In this document: positions 63,467 through 64,000 of the stretch, one piece after another
Numbering within the stretch: the stretch's first letter is position 1
How the letters are laid out: each line of letters opens with the position of its first letter
Assembly: GCA_014138725.1 (NCBI GenBank)
Contig: JACJID010000003.1
Coordinates: 1,178,001-1,242,000 of the forward strand
Origin: Kutzneria viridogrisea
Lineage (GTDB): Bacteria; Actinomycetota; Actinomycetes; Mycobacteriales; Pseudonocardiaceae
DNA: 64,000 nucleotides
Reading direction: 5' to 3'
The notes under the pieces: model-generated
The model's database searches: none
Told to the model about the DNA's origin: nothing
What the model saw: the letters and a program-made list of their open reading frames with translations, nothing else
Made by a program: the position numbers and the translations under genes

Positions 63467-64000
63467 TCACACCTCTCGCGTGACGTCATCGAGGTCGGCC
63501 CCGTCCAGGGCCATGCTGATCAGGCTGTCGGTGTCCATCTCGTCGATCGACCCCGACTGCTCCGGCGGGCTGTCGACCGGTTCGGTGGCACCGGCCAGCT
63601 CCAGCAGGCTGTCCATCAGCCCGGAGTCGCGCAGCCTGCTCAACGGGATGCTGCCGAGGATCTCCCGCACGCGGTCCTCGGCCGAGCCCTCGGCCGGGGT
63701 CGTGCGCGGGCTCAGCTCGGCGTCGAGCTGCGCGGCGAGCACCTGTGAGCTGGGGTAGTCGAAGATCAGCGTGGGTGGCAGGCGGAGCCCGGTCGCGGCG
63801 TTGAGCTGGTTGCGGAACTCCACCGCCGTCAACGAGTCGAAGCCCAGTTCGCTGAAGGCCCGGTCCGGTTCGATGGCCTCGGTCCCGGCATGACCGAGCA
63901 CGGCAGCCGCCTGGCTGCGGACCAGGTCCAGCAGCAGTTCCGCGCGGTCCTGCTCGGTCAGCCCCGCGAGCTGCTGGCGGAGCGCGGCCACCGGCACGGC
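63467..64000 (-). CDS. Type I PKS, C-terminal end only (ACP and docking domain)
   Basis: The last ~177 codons of a PKS whose main part lies to the right of the window. ACP with [34 protein letters not shown] is preceded by the usual linker ([31 protein letters not shown]). It is followed by an acidic C-terminal docking region ([29 protein letters not shown]). This tail is the natural partner of the coiled-coil N-terminus of the next PKS protein, so chain transfer goes from this protein to the terminal module. Confidence 0.93.
   Translation of the reverse strand, partial: AVPVAALRQQLAGLTEQDRAELLLDLVRSQAAAVLGHAGTEAIEPDRAFSELGFDSLTAVEFRNQLNAATGLRLPPTLIFDYPSSQVLAAQLDAELSPRTTPAEGSAEDRVREILGSIPLSRLRDSGLMDSLLELAGATEPVDSPPEQSGSIDEMDTDSLISMALDGADLDDVTREV

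Noticed and set aside
59611-63483. 1290-codon plus-strand open frame opposite the terminal PKS module
   Set aside because: Same kind of GC-driven shadow; the minus-strand frame carries complete PKS domains.

Overview
The window comes from a high-GC actinomycete, most likely a member of the Pseudonocardiales (Saccharothrix, Actinosynnema, Crossiella and similar genera). The genus cannot be fixed from this sequence. The evidence is the high GC, GTG and TTG starts, ABC-F EttA beside an actinobacterial-type NAD-glutamate dehydrogenase, MprAB-like regulators, a DUF222-like protein, and a large modular type I PKS cluster.

Left part (1-19.5 kb): housekeeping and ordinary accessory genes. In order these are a partial NAD-specific glutamate dehydrogenase, a degenerate GGDEF protein with a long disordered tail, EttA, a short SSB, a DUF222-like protein, an OmpR-type two-component pair, a TetR/ABC-2 efflux operon with clear palindromic operators, a CopD-CtaG fusion, and an MFS/LacI divergent pair with a LacI-type operator. 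A tRNA-Arg(TCT) follows. The 9-12.5 kb stretch looks visibly less GC-rich than the rest.

Middle part (19.9-30.7 kb): a leftward operon with a large LAL-type LuxR regulator, a T-C-A NRPS protein and a DHA2 drug exporter. After it come a rightward IS701-type transposase relative whose expected catalytic residues are replaced, an ABC ATPase without a permease and with altered motifs, and an unrecognised 212-residue protein.

Right part (30.7-64 kb): a polyene macrolactam cluster whose starter-unit genes match the vicenistatin (vin) logic. Glutamate mutase (small subunit plus a large subunit read in frame with the PKS) would make 3-methylaspartate. A VinN-like adenylating enzyme loads it on a free VinL-like ACP, and a VinO-like PLP enzyme decarboxylates it to 3-aminoisobutyryl-ACP. 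A VinM-like enzyme caps the amine with an amino acid (Ala in vicenistatin), a VinK-like acyltransferase moves the dipeptidyl unit to the PKS loading ACP, and a VinJ-like peptidase later removes the cap so the amine can close the lactam. The first PKS protein carries a loading ACP and three KS-AT-DH-KR-ACP modules (malonyl, malonyl, methylmalonyl). The last PKS protein carries one KS-AT-DH-KR-ACP-TE module (malonyl). The middle PKS proteins lie to the right of the window. A P450 and a family 1 glycosyltransferase indicate oxidation and glycosylation; no sugar pathway genes are in view. G-rich direct repeats upstream of three of the divergent or leading genes are a candidate operator for the pathway.
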